From Elioraea tepida (GTDB lineage Bacteria > Pseudomonadota > Alphaproteobacteria > Acetobacterales > Acetobacteraceae), in the NCBI RefSeq assembly GCF_019203965.1, contig NZ_CP076448.1, positions 1,689,001 through 1,753,000 of the forward strand: DNA of 64,000 bases. The letters run 5' to 3'. Of the stretch, positions 8,753 through 21,408 are shown one piece after another (positions within the stretch are counted from its first letter, which is position 1; each line of letters opens with the position of its first letter). The position numbers and the translations under genes are program-made. The notes under the pieces are model-generated. The model did no database searches. It had not been told where the DNA came from and worked only from the letters and a program-made list of their open reading frames with translations.

Positions 8753-9657
8753 CACCGATGACCAGCGCGAGGCCCTTCGCCGCCCTGGCCGCAGCGGCGG
8801 CCCTTGCCCTCGCCGCTCCGGCGCACGCCCAAGGCCCCGCCACGGCCGCGCCGATCCCGCCCGCCGCGCAGGGGCTGTGGGTGAACGGCGCCTGCTCCGA
8901 CCCCGACGCCCTGCTCTTCGTCACCGGCCGCGCCTGGGCGCTCCTGCCGCGCGAAGGCGCGCAGGAGCTCTGGCGTGTCGAGCGGACGGACCAGACGGGC
9001 GGCTTCACCCTTGCCGTCGCCGACGACCCCGATCGCACGCGCCTGTTGCTTCGCGCCGACGGGACGAGGCTCGAGACCCGAACCCCGAGCGCGAAACAGG
9101 CGGACGACCAGCTTCCCGGCGACGCTCCGGCGATCGAGTGGGCGCGCTGCGCCGGCGTGCCGACGACGCTCGCCGCTCTGCATGGCGAGGGGCTCGCCTT
9201 CCTCGGGGCACTCGACGGCATCGAGGCGGCCTGCGCGGGCGGCGAGGCGGCGCCCTGCCTCGCCGCCCTGTTCGGCTGGGCGGATCTGACCCGCGATGGC
9301 GTGCTGTCGGCGGCCGAGATCGCCCGCCTCGTCCGCGGCGTGACGCATGTGGCGATGCTCGCGACCGGCACGGAGGTCGGCGATCTCGCCGCCGCGGTCG
9401 GGGCGTCGGCGGTGGGCGGCCTCGCGGCGGCCTATGCGCTCATCGCGAGCCTCGACTATGACGCCTCCGGAACGCTCTCCCTGGCCGAGCTGTTGCAGGA
9501 TCGCTCCCCCATGCCGGGCCTTGCCGGACCCGCGTCGCCGCCGGCTCCGTCCGTCGCCGGCCCGCCGCTTGCCGGTGCGGCGCTCGCCGGCCAGCTCGGC
9601 GCCCTGCGCACGCTTCTCGACCAGCTCGGGCCGATGCTTGGCCTGCCGCCGCGCTAG
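8749..9657 (+). CDS. Exported EF-hand domain protein
   Basis: A 302-residue protein with an Ala-rich signal peptide (cleavage near AHA-QG, residue 28). A small N-terminal beta-type domain contains two or three cysteines. Two EF-hand calcium loops follow: D179-L-T-R-D-G-V-L-S-A-A-E190 and D236-Y-D-A-S-G-T-L-S-L-A-E247. Both have Asp at positions 1 and Glu at 12, Gly at 6 and an aliphatic residue at 8, so both look competent to bind calcium. The C-terminal tail is Ala/Pro/Leu-rich. Its ATG overlaps the stop of the four-repeat protein by four bases, so the two are translated together and probably act together outside the cytoplasm. The specific role is unknown. Confidence 0.75.
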   Translation: MTPMTSARPFAALAAAAALALAAPAHAQGPATAAPIPPAAQGLWVNGACSDPDALLFVTGRAWALLPREGAQELWRVERTDQTGGFTLAVADDPDRTRLLLRADGTRLETRTPSAKQADDQLPGDAPAIEWARCAGVPTTLAALHGEGLAFLGALDGIEAACAGGEAAPCLAALFGWADLTRDGVLSAAEIARLVRGVTHVAMLATGTEVGDLAAAVGASAVGGLAAAYALIASLDYDASGTLSLAELLQDRSPMPGLAGPASPPAPSVAGPPLAGAALAGQLGALRTLLDQLGPMLGLPPR

Positions 9658-9686
9658 CGGACGCTCGCTCGCCCCGCCGCGGGCTG

Positions 9687-9715
9687 TTGCACCGCCACAA
9701 GGCGTGTGATACCTC
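9687..9715 (+). promoter_or_regulatory. Putative promoter of the F1-ATPase operon
   Basis: TTGCAC at 9687-9692 and TACCTC at 9710-9715 are separated by exactly 17 bases, a reasonable sigma-70-type pair in a 205-base gap before atpH. The -35 box is close to consensus and the -10 box is weak. No ribosome-binding or terminator signal overlaps it. Confidence 0.35.
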
Positions 9716-9862
9716 CCCGCGCGCCGTGGGCGGCCCCGCCCGGGCCAAGTTCTCGCGGCCTTGGCACAGCGCTTCCGCGCGCCGGCCGTCAACGCGAACC
9801 GGAACCGAGGCCTCCTTTTGCCGCCGACCGAGACCGCACGCATCGCCGAGATCACCGAGGCC

Positions 9863-10450
9863 ATGAGGCTCGCGCGCGAGGCGCGCGCGGCCGTTGACGA
9901 GATCCCGGCCCGCTATGCCGCAGGCCTGCTCGCGCTTGCGGACGAGCATCGCCAGAGGGGAGACGAGGGCGTCTATGACCGTCTGGCCGAGGCGCTCGCG
10001 GCGATCGAGCGCCTGTATGCCGAGAGCGCTGAGTTCCGCACGCTCGTCGAGGACCCGCGGCTGCCGCGCGAACGGCAGATGCAGGCTGTGAAGCTTCTCG
10101 CCGAGAGCGCCGGCCTCGAGCCGATGGTGCGGAACTTCCTCGGCGTCATTGTCAGCAACCGCCGGCTGTCGCTCCTGCCGCGTATCCTCGCCGCCTTCCG
10201 CGCCCAGCTCTCCGCGCGGCGCGGCGAGGAGACGGCCGAGGTGGTCTCCGCCGTGCCGCTTTCGGAGCCACAGCTGCGCGCTCTCGAGGCGTCGCTGATC
10301 CGCGCGGGGCATGCGCGTGTGCGGCTCGCCGCCCGCGTCGACCCGTCGATCCTCGGCGGGCTGGTCGTCAAGATCGGCTCGCGCCTTTACGACAGTTCGA
10401 TCCGAAGCCGCCTGCAGCGGCTGTCACAGGCCATGAAGGGGGCAGCCTGA
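9863..10450 (+). CDS. atpH: ATP synthase F1 subunit delta
   Basis: A 195-residue protein from ATG 9863 that links the F1 head to the peripheral stalk of ATP synthase. The conserved region begins at [14 protein letters not shown], with the helical N-domain following. The C-terminal signature includes [27 protein letters not shown] (split here only by wording) and [20 protein letters not shown]. The frame is open further upstream to a TTG at 9761, which would add 34 residues with no family similarity that I recognise; I prefer the ATG, although its ribosome-binding site is weak. It is followed one base later by atpA. First gene of the F1 operon. Confidence 0.85.
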   Translation: MRLAREARAAVDEIPARYAAGLLALADEHRQRGDEGVYDRLAEALAAIERLYAESAEFRTLVEDPRLPRERQMQAVKLLAESAGLEPMVRNFLGVIVSNRRLSLLPRILAAFRAQLSARRGEETAEVVSAVPLSEPQLRALEASLIRAGHARVRLAARVDPSILGGLVVKIGSRLYDSSIRSRLQRLSQAMKGAA

Positions 10451-10451
10451 C

Positions 10452-11984
<1,533 letters not shown>

Positions 11985-12011
11985 ACCGCAGCGCGCCCTG
12001 GGGGCACGACC

Positions 12012-14355
<2,344 letters not shown>

Positions 14356-14382
14356 GCCAGGGGCCCCGGGGGGATCCGCGCC

Positions 14383-14802
14383 ATGGCGACGCTCACGCTC
14401 GACATCGTCTCGCCCGAGCGGCTGTTGTTCTCCGATGCCGTGGAGATGGCGGAGATCCCGGCCGCCGAGGGCGACATGGGGGTGCTGCCGGGGCACGCGC
14501 CGATGATCGTGACGCTGCGCGGCGGTGTGATCCGCGTCCACCGCGGCGGATCGGTCACGCATCGGCTGTTCGTCGCCGGCGGCTTCGCCGAGGTGACGCC
14601 CGAGCGCTGCACCGTTCTTGCCGATGACGCGACCCCGGTGGCCGATCTCTCGATCGAGGACGCGAAGGCGCGGCTTGCCAAGGCGGAAGCGGCCTATGCG
14701 AAGGCGGCAAAGGGTGCCGACGAGGCCGGCCGCGAACTCGCGATGGCCAGGCTTCTTGCGGCGCGCGCGGAACTCGCCGCCGCCTCCGCGCCGTCCCCGT
14801 GA
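14383..14802 (+). CDS. atpC: ATP synthase F1 subunit epsilon
   Basis: A 139-residue epsilon subunit that couples the central shaft to the c-ring and can inhibit ATP hydrolysis. The N-terminal beta-sandwich contains LDIVSPERLLFSDAVEM and the hallmark EGDMGVLPGHAPMIVTLRGG. A two-helix Ala-rich C-terminal hairpin follows (KARLAKAEAAYAKAAKGAD). It is the last gene of the operon. No F0 genes (atpB, atpE, atpF) are nearby, as is usual in Rhodospirillales, where F0 is encoded elsewhere. Confidence 0.95.
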   Translation: MATLTLDIVSPERLLFSDAVEMAEIPAAEGDMGVLPGHAPMIVTLRGGVIRVHRGGSVTHRLFVAGGFAEVTPERCTVLADDATPVADLSIEDAKARLAKAEAAYAKAAKGADEAGRELAMARLLAARAELAAASAPSP

Positions 14803-15167
14803 GCAGGACTGCGGCGGGTGAACGACGCTGATCCTGCCAAGGCCCTCTAAAAGGACAGGGGCCAGGAGGGGCTCCGGGGGCTTGTTCCCGCCGCGTGCGA
14901 TCACCATTCCTGTTGACGTGCGGCCCCCGCAGCCGGTGCACTGCAGGCGTCTGAGGCGCGGCGGCCCAGGGCCTGCGCGTGACTCATCCCGGAGAGGCGA
15001 GGGAGGCCATGTCAGGATGGGATGTCTGCCGATCCGGCCTCCGGAGCGGAGCCGTGCCGGCGTCGCAGGGCAGGGCCCGTAACGATGCCCGCACGGAGAG
15101 GGTGGACCGGTTTCGGACCGTGCGGACATCGATCCCGCGGCTGGATCGTGCGGGGCGGAGGTGAGCG
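14803..15167. other. Intergenic region after atpC, no gene seen
   Basis: These 365 bases contain only short frames without coding character. Just after atpC, GGCCCT (near 14841) and AGGGGCC (near 14857) can form a short, slightly bulged stem, but no T-run follows, so I do not call it a terminator. TTGACG at 14913-14918 resembles a -35 box, yet no good -10 lies 16-18 bases further on. The promoter of the ferritin-like gene presumably lies here. A GGGGCGGAGG purine stretch lies just before its ATG. Confidence 0.5.
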
Positions 15168-16031
15168 ATGAAGCACTGGCACATCGACCAGGTGTCCTGG
15201 CACAAATTCGACCCCTCCAAGGTCGACCCCGAAATCGTGCCGCTCGTGAAGGCGGCGGCGATGGTCGAGCGCAACGGCGACATCTACGCCGAGTATCTCT
15301 GCAACGTGTTCCATGACGACCCCGACTTCCAGGGTGCGGCGCGCAACTGGGCGGTCGAGGAGGTGCAGCACGGCGAGGCGCTCGGCCGCTGGGCGACGCT
15401 CGCCGACCCGGCTTGGGACTTTCGCGCCGCCTTCGAGCGGTTCCGCAAAGGGTTCCGGATCGAGACGAAGGTCGATCGTTCCGTCCGCGGCAGCCGCACC
15501 GGCGAGCTGATCGCCCGCTGCATGGTCGAGACCGGCACCTCCTCCTACTACACGGCGCTCGGCGAGGGCAGCGAGGAGCCAGTGCTTGTCGAGATCTGCC
15601 GGCTGATCGCGGCCGACGAGTACCGGCACTTCAAGCTGTTCTACGACCACATGCGGCGCTATCTCGTGCGCGAGAAGCTCTCGGTGATCGAGCGGCTTCG
15701 GATCGGGCTCGGGCGGATCGGCGAGACGGAGGACGACGAGCTCGCGCTCGCCTTCCACTGCGCCAACCGTCCTGAGGGCGCCCCCTACGACCGCCGGGCG
15801 GCGATCGCGGCCTACATGGCGAAGGCGATGGGCTACTACCGCCAGCATCATCTCGACCGCGGGGTGGGCATGATCTTCAAGGCGGTGGGGCTGCCGCCGC
15901 GTGGCCGCCTGTCCGACCTCTCGGCGCGTGCCGCTTACCGGTTCCTCAAGTTCAAGCAGCGCCGCAACGCGGCGATCGCCGCGAAGGAGTGGCAGCCCGC
16001 ACCGGTGACCGTCGCCGCCCAGGCGGCCTGA
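15168..16031 (+). CDS. Ferritin-like diiron protein
   Basis: A 287-residue soluble, helix-rich protein with the full set of ligands of a four-helix-bundle diiron site: E34 (in ERNGDIYAEY), E65 and H68 (EEVQHG), E121 (VETGTSSYY), and E151 and H154 (DEYRHF). The pairs of Glu-x-x-His motifs place it near acyl-ACP desaturases and rubrerythrin-like oxidases. It lacks the extra elements that would name it a desaturase, and there is no rubredoxin-type Cys motif. The C-terminus is basic then Ala-rich. Likely an oxidase, hydroxylase or desaturase-like enzyme of unknown substrate. It stands alone after the ATP synthase operon and is convergent with the MHYT-GGDEF-EAL gene. Confidence 0.7.
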   Translation: MKHWHIDQVSWHKFDPSKVDPEIVPLVKAAAMVERNGDIYAEYLCNVFHDDPDFQGAARNWAVEEVQHGEALGRWATLADPAWDFRAAFERFRKGFRIETKVDRSVRGSRTGELIARCMVETGTSSYYTALGEGSEEPVLVEICRLIAADEYRHFKLFYDHMRRYLVREKLSVIERLRIGLGRIGETEDDELALAFHCANRPEGAPYDRRAAIAAYMAKAMGYYRQHHLDRGVGMIFKAVGLPPRGRLSDLSARAAYRFLKFKQRRNAAIAAKEWQPAPVTVAAQAA

Positions 16032-16132
16032 TAGCCGCCCTGATCGCCCGCCACGCGGCGCGGTCGATCGGGACGGGAGGGCCGCACGCGTTGTCGACCG
16101 ATGCCGTCGGCCGAAGCGGTCCCGGTGTCCGC

Positions 16133-18223
16133 TCAGGCGGCCTCAGACACTGGCGCGGCGTCCGGCGGCCGCGGCGCCGACGCCGCGGCCTCCGGCTCGG
16201 GGCCAGAGGAGACGGCTGGGGAGGGGCGGCCGAGCAGGAAACCCTGCGCCTCGTCGCACCCCTCAGCGCGCAGGATCGCGAGCTGCTCGGGGCGCTCCAC
16301 CCCTTCCGCAAGCACCGACCGGATCACCGCCATGGCTTCCGCCGAGCTCTCGATCTCGGCCATGAAGAACCGGTCGAGCTTGATCTTGTCGAAGGGGAAG
16401 CTCCGCAGCGTCTTGAGAGAGGAATAGCCGGTCCCGAAATCGTCGAGCGCTACTCGAACCCCGAGCGCCTTGATGGCGCGGAGGATCGAGAGCGCCCGCT
16501 CCTGGTCCTCGACGATCGCGGTCTCGGTGAGTTCGATCTCGAGCCGTTCCGCTGCAAGACCCGTCTCCGCCAGCACCTCGGCAACGAGGCCCGGCAGCGA
16601 GGCGTCGGCGAGCTGAAGCGGCGAGACGTTCACGGCCACGCGCCACGGATGCGGCCAGGCGGCGGCCTCTGTGCAGGCGCGGCGCAGCACCCAGGCACCG
16701 AGCGCCGGGATCAGGCCCATCTCCTCGGCGAGCGGGATGAACACGGAGGGCGGGATCATCCCCCGCGTCGGGTGGCGCCAGCGGAGCAGCGCCTCGTAGC
16801 CGGTGATTTCCCCGGCCGTGACCGACGCCTGGAGCTGGTAATGCAGCATCAGCCCCCCTCCGGAGGCGAGCGCCTCGCGCAGCGCCGCGGCAAGGCTGCG
16901 CTTCTCCCGTGCCGCTGCGTCCATCGACGGGTCGTAGAAACAATGCGCGGTGAAGGGCAGGGCCTTGGCGCGATAGAGGGCGAGATCGGCATTGTTGGTG
17001 AGCTGGCCGGGGTCGGTGCCGTCCTCCGGGAAGCAGGCGATGCCGAAGGAGGCGCCGAGCGTCACCGTGAACTCTCCGCCCGACCCGTCCTCGATCGTCA
17101 CGGGGGCGGATGCCGCCGCCTCGAGACGCGCGATCACGGCGTCGAGCCCGCTTCGGGTGCGGAAGGGGAGGAGCGCGGCGAACTCGTCCCCGCCCATCCT
17201 GGCGAGGCAGGCATTGGCGCCCACCGCCGCCGCGAGACGCTGACCGATCGCGCGCAGCGCCGCGTCGCCGGCCGCGTGCCCATGCGTGTCGTTCACCTCC
17301 TTGAACCGGTCGAGGTCGATCGCGATCACCGCCGCGCGTGCGCTCACGGCAGCGGCGCGCTCGAGCCCGCGGGCGAGCCGCTCCGCGAAGGCAGCCCGGT
17401 TCGGTAGGCCGGTGAGGGGGTCGGTCATCGCGAGGTGCGTGAGCCTACGCACCGTCTCGGTCTGCGACCGCCGGTCGAGCAGGAAGGCGAAACCGCCTGC
17501 CGTCATCACGATCAGGCCGGCGAGCGCGACCGCGAGCGCCATCGCATGCTGGGCCTCTACCGCAGCCTCGGTGCCGGCGGTCCCGAGCGCCGTGATGGTG
17601 ACCGCCGCCATCCCCGTGAAGTGGAGCGACAGGACGGCGAGGGCGAACACGCCGCCGGCCGCGCGCGGCACCCTCTGTCCGGCGTAGGTGGAGGCGAGCA
17701 GGAAGGCCGCTGCCGAGATCGTCATCGAGAGCGCGACCGACAGGGCGATCACCGAAGGGTTCCAGACGACGATCCCCTCCACCCGGTAAGCCGCCATCCC
17801 GGTGTAGTGCATCGCGGCGATCGCGGCGCCCACCACCGCCCCGCCGGCGACCGCCCGCCAGTGGCTGAGCGGCGCCTCCTCCGCAGCGCCCCGTGACCCG
17901 GAGCTGGCGCTCGCAGCGAGGAGCAGCCCGGGAATGGCGCCGAGGATCGGCACGAGGAACGAGACGATCGTGAGCACCGCGTCGAAGCTCACCGGAACGC
18001 CGGGGCGGTGGGCAAGCATGGCGATGAAATGCGTGCACCAGACGGCGGCGCCGAGCGTGAGCGCGCAGAGCAGGGTTCAGCCGAAGGCGGCGAGGCCCCG
18101 ATCGGCAGCGGCGCGCCGGAACAGCTGCATCACGGACAGCGCGCCCGCGCCGCACATCAGCCCGGCAAGAAGCACGAGCCAGGGGTCGTGGGTGGCGGCA
18201 AGACAGGTGATCGCCTCGATCAT
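16133..18223 (-). pseudogene. MHYT-GGDEF-EAL signalling protein interrupted by an in-frame TGA
   Basis: Reading back from 18223 gives MIEAITCLAATHDPWLVLLAGL, the normal N-terminus of an MHYT membrane sensor. At 18077-18079 the frame meets TGA, where homologues generally have Trp (Gly-Trp before a hydrophobic helix), and then continues in the same frame. Next come the first MHYT-type motif (WCTHFIAML), the second (AMHYTGMAA) and the third (LHFTGMAA), then a GGDEF domain with intact RMGGDEF and an EAL domain with intact YEALLRW and DDFGTGYSSL. A restart at ATG 18017-18019 gives 628 residues but loses the first membrane helix and the first motif. The family senses through its membrane domain and makes or degrades cyclic di-GMP. 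It may be a fresh pseudogene, a sequencing error, or a truncated protein with working GGDEF-EAL domains. Confidence 0.8.
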
Positions 18224-18297
18224 CCGCGCACGCAGGCCCTTCCACTCAGCATGGGAGAGCCCACCCGGCTTCGGTTAACGGGCCGGAAACGAACGCC

Positions 18298-18783
18298 TCA
18301 ACGGGCGAGATGAGCGAAATCGCGTGCGAGCCGCTCGTAGATCGCCCGCTTGAAATCCACCGCGAGCGCAGGCAGCGAGTCGAGCGTGGTCCAGCGCCAC
18401 GCGTCGAACTCGGGGTTCGGGTCGGCGTCGAGGCGTATGTCGGCGTCCCGCCCGAGGAAGCGGAGTGCGAACCATTTCTGCGTCTGGCCGCGGTAGCGCC
18501 CGCCCAAGGCGACGCCGATCAAGTGGGGCGGCAGGTCGTAGGTCAGCCACTCCGGATGCTCTTCGATCACCTCGGCGCGGTCGGTGCCGATCTCCTCGGC
18601 GAGCTCGCGCAGGACCGCTTCCGCCGGATCCTCGTCATCGTCGATCCCGCCCTGGGGGAGCTGCCAGCCGCCCGGCGCGCCCTCGGCATTGGGCAGATCC
18701 GCGCGCCGGCACACCAGCACGAGGCCGTCGGGGTTGAACAGCACCGCCCCGACATTGCGTCGATAGGGGAGAGACGCGCTCAT
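18298..18783 (-). CDS. rppH: RNA pyrophosphohydrolase (Nudix)
   Basis: A 161-residue Nudix hydrolase. The Nudix box runs from G45 to G66 (GGIDDDEDPAEAVLRELAEE, then Ile-Gly) with the catalytic Arg59-Glu60 and Glu63-Glu64. The N-terminal YRRNVGAVLFNPDGLVLVCR and the later WFALRFLG and EFDAWRW segments are typical of RppH, which removes pyrophosphate from the 5' end of mRNAs and starts their decay. The start overlaps the end of the upstream deacetylase gene by four bases. The cluster ctpA-deacetylase-rppH is conserved in alphaproteobacteria. Confidence 0.92.
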   Translation of the reverse strand: MSASLPYRRNVGAVLFNPDGLVLVCRRADLPNAEGAPGGWQLPQGGIDDDEDPAEAVLRELAEEIGTDRAEVIEEHPEWLTYDLPPHLIGVALGGRYRGQTQKWFALRFLGRDADIRLDADPNPEFDAWRWTTLDSLPALAVDFKRAIYERLARDFAHLAR

Positions 18784-19829
18784 CGCTGCGCCCGGCGCTC
18801 CTCGGTCGGCACAAGAGCGGTGACGGGGGCGAGCACGAGCCCCCGCTCCTCCAACCCCGCGGCCCAGGCCGCGATCCGCTCGACCGCGATCGTGCTCGCC
18901 CCGGCAAGGCCGAGCGCGCTGCCGCGCTCGCGCGCAATCCGCTCGAGCTCGGCAAGCCGCAGGTCGATCTCGGCCCGGCTCTGCCGGTCGTCAAGCACGA
19001 GGTCGATCGAGCGGGCGGGCAGCCCCTCGGGCGCCGGCTCGCCGACCCGCCCGTCGACGAACATCAGGCCGCGCGCCCGAAGCACCTCGAGCACCGGCCG
19101 GATCGCCTCCGGGCTTGCGGCGAAGCGCTCGCCGCGCAAGGTGGGCCCGAGCACGCTCGTCGCCCCAACATAGCCCTGGAAACGGGAGAGCGCCCACGTG
19201 AGGCGGGTGTTGTTTTCACCCCACGGAAGGGAGGTGAGCAGAGCCTGGGGGCCGGGGTCGTTCAGCGGGAAGCCAACCGGCTCCATCGGGATCGCGACCA
19301 GGACCTCGTGCCCGTCGGCGCGGGCAGCCGCGGCGAACTCGGCGAGTCTCAGCCCGTAGGGCGAGAAGGCGAGGCTGACCGCACCCGGTAGCCGCTGGAT
19401 CGCCGCCTCGGTCACGCTCTCGCTGATCCCGAGGCCGGCGACGAGCACGCCGACCTTCGGCCGCCGGTCTGACTGGTTGAAAGGGCGGGCGTAGAGGCGC
19501 CAGGCAGCGCGGCCGTCCGACCCTAGGCGCGGCAGGGCGCCGTCGCGCAGGCGCTCGAGCAGAGCCGGGTCGGGTTCGGCGATCGGCGGCGCGCGCTCGG
19601 CCGGCTGCGGAGGCGGTCGCGCCTCCCCTGCCTCGGCGGGGCGCGATGTCCCCTCACGGTGCGCCGTCTCGGGCGCCTCGGCCACCTGATCGTGCCGGGC
19701 GGGAGGGCCGAGCCGGTCGAGCCACGCCACGACGAGCACACCGCCGACCAGGAGCGCGAGCCAGAAATAGCCGAGCGCACGCAGGCTCCGCGCGCCGGGA
19801 GGGGACGCCTCAGGCGCTCTCGGCTGCAT
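18780..19829 (-). CDS. Divergent polysaccharide deacetylase family protein
   Basis: A 349-residue protein with one N-terminal membrane anchor (YFWLALLVGGVLVVAWL, about residues 21-37), a Pro/Glu/Ala-rich linker, and a C-terminal domain of the divergent polysaccharide deacetylase family. Recognisable pieces are VGVLVAGLGISESVTEAAI, SLAFSPYG, VLVAIPMEPVGFPLNDPGP and LMFVDGRVG. Most members lack a complete deacetylase metal triad and their reaction is not established; envelope polysaccharide work is assumed from the fold. It lies between ctpA and rppH, overlaps rppH by four bases, and is probably periplasmic. Confidence 0.85.
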   Translation of the reverse strand: MQPRAPEASPPGARSLRALGYFWLALLVGGVLVVAWLDRLGPPARHDQVAEAPETAHREGTSRPAEAGEARPPPQPAERAPPIAEPDPALLERLRDGALPRLGSDGRAAWRLYARPFNQSDRRPKVGVLVAGLGISESVTEAAIQRLPGAVSLAFSPYGLRLAEFAAAARADGHEVLVAIPMEPVGFPLNDPGPQALLTSLPWGENNTRLTWALSRFQGYVGATSVLGPTLRGERFAASPEAIRPVLEVLRARGLMFVDGRVGEPAPEGLPARSIDLVLDDRQSRAEIDLRLAELERIARERGSALGLAGASTIAVERIAAWAAGLEERGLVLAPVTALVPTEERRAQR

Positions 19830-19874
19830 CCGCCGCAGCTCCCGCTCTCGCCTCTCGCCTTCCGGCGCGGTGCG

Positions 19875-21287
19875 TCAGTTCGAGGCGCGGGCCCGGGCGG
19901 CCATGGCGCGCACGAGCTCGAGGCCCTTGCGCATCTGGTAGTCCTTGGCAAGGTCGCCGAACACGACCGCCGGACCCTGAGCATCGGCCGGGGGCGGGTC
20001 GGGCGGCGAGATGCTCTCGACGAAGCCGGGCGGCAGCGCGACCGGCGGAAGCTGCGGCGCCGGAGCACGACTTGCCGAACCGGTGCCGCCGTCGTTCCGA
20101 AGCGCGCGATTGAGCTGCGCCTCGCGGTCGCGCGCCTCGGCACGCGCCTCGCCCTTCAGCGCCTCGATCACGACATCGGGCTCGATCCCGGTCGCCTGGA
20201 TCGACCGCCCCGACGGTGTATAGTAGCGGGCGGTGGTGAGCCGGATCGCGCCATTACCGGGCAGCGGCATCACCGTCTGCACCGAGCCCTTGCCGAAGCT
20301 GCGCGTGCCGATGACGACGGCGCGGCGATGGTCCTGCAACGCTCCGGCCACGATCTCGGAAGCGGAGGCAGAACCGCCGTTGATCAGCACCACCAAGGGC
20401 AGCCCCTGGGCGATGTCGCCGGGTTTGGCGTTGTAGCGCTGCGCGTCCTCAGGGCGGCGGGCGCGAGTGGAGACGATCTCGCCCTGGTCGAGGAAATCGT
20501 CCGCGACCGCCACGGCCTGGTCGAGCAGGCCGCCCGGGTTGTTGCGCAGATCCAGGAGGACGCCGCGCAGGTTGCCGCCCGCCTGCTGCCGGATCTGCTG
20601 CATCGCCCGGCGCAGGCCGGCATCGGTCTGCTCGTTGAAGCTCGTGATGCGGATATAGGCCACATCCCCCTCGAGCCGCGCCCGGACCGACTGGATCCGG
20701 ATCACGTCGCGGATGATCGCCATCTCGATCGGCCGCGGCGAGCCCTCGCGCCGGATCGTCAACCTGATCTCGGTGCGCGGCGGCCCGCGCATACGCTCCA
20801 CCGCCTCGTTGAGGGTGAGCCCCTGGGTGGATTGGCCGTCGATATGGGTGATCAGGTCGCCGGCGCGCACCCCGGCGCGGGCGGCCGGCGTGTCGTCGAT
20901 CGGCGCGATCACCTTGATGTAGCCGCCCTCCTGGGTGACCTCGATGCCGAGGCCCCCGAACTCGCCCCGCGTCTGAACCTGCATGTCGCGGAAGTTGCGC
21001 GGGTTGAGATAGCCGGAGTGCGGGTCGAGGCTCGTCAGCATCCCGTTGATCGCCGCCTCGATCACGTCCCGGTCGTTGACCGGCTCGACATACTCGGCGC
21101 GGATCCGCTCGAACACGTCGCCGAACAGCGAGAGAAGCCGATAGGTCTCGGCCCGGCTCCCTTCTTGGGCGAAGGCCGCGAGCCCGAGCGTCGCGTCGAG
21201 ATAGCGGCCGAGCGGGCCGTTCACCCCGAGGCCGACCGCGAAGGCGAGGCCTGCACCGAGGAGAGCCGAACGAAGCGTGACCTTCAT
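19875..21287 (-). CDS. ctpA: S41 family carboxy-terminal processing protease
   Basis: A 470-residue periplasmic serine protease. An N-terminal signal sequence or anchor is followed by a conserved helical stretch (YVEPVNDRDVIEAAINGMLT). A PDZ domain spans about 107-180 (GGLGIEVTQEGGYIKVIAPI). The S41 core has the catalytic serine in GGSASASE (S306/S308 area) and the lysine K333 in RSFGKGSVQT. The C-terminal tail is Pro-rich. Family members trim or degrade envelope proteins, often cell-wall hydrolases. The usual upstream envC-like gene is absent here; gpmI lies directly upstream instead, 121 bases away. Confidence 0.92.
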   Translation of the reverse strand: MKVTLRSALLGAGLAFAVGLGVNGPLGRYLDATLGLAAFAQEGSRAETYRLLSLFGDVFERIRAEYVEPVNDRDVIEAAINGMLTSLDPHSGYLNPRNFRDMQVQTRGEFGGLGIEVTQEGGYIKVIAPIDDTPAARAGVRAGDLITHIDGQSTQGLTLNEAVERMRGPPRTEIRLTIRREGSPRPIEMAIIRDVIRIQSVRARLEGDVAYIRITSFNEQTDAGLRRAMQQIRQQAGGNLRGVLLDLRNNPGGLLDQAVAVADDFLDQGEIVSTRARRPEDAQRYNAKPGDIAQGLPLVVLINGGSASASEIVAGALQDHRRAVVIGTRSFGKGSVQTVMPLPGNGAIRLTTARYYTPSGRSIQATGIEPDVVIEALKGEARAEARDREAQLNRALRNDGGTGSASRAPAPQLPPVALPPGFVESISPPDPPPADAQGPAVVFGDLAKDYQMRKGLELVRAMAARARASN

Positions 21288-21408
21288 GCGCCTTTCCGTT
21301 GCTGCGCTGCCTCCGGCGGGGTGCGACGATCGCCCCCGCAGCGCCGGGCCAACGCCCGGTCACCCTCCCGCAGCGAGACGCAAGAGTAGTTTCTCGGCAC
21401 CGCTCCGA

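Noticed and set aside
14913-14941. TTGACG-containing promoter before the ferritin-like gene
   Set aside because: The hexamer 17 bases downstream is GTGCAC, a poor -10; mentioned only in the intergenic entry.
18077-18079. TGA as selenocysteine or a recoded Trp codon
   Set aside because: There is no known selenoprotein in this family, no clear SECIS-like hairpin was recognised, and TGA serves as the normal stop of many genes here.
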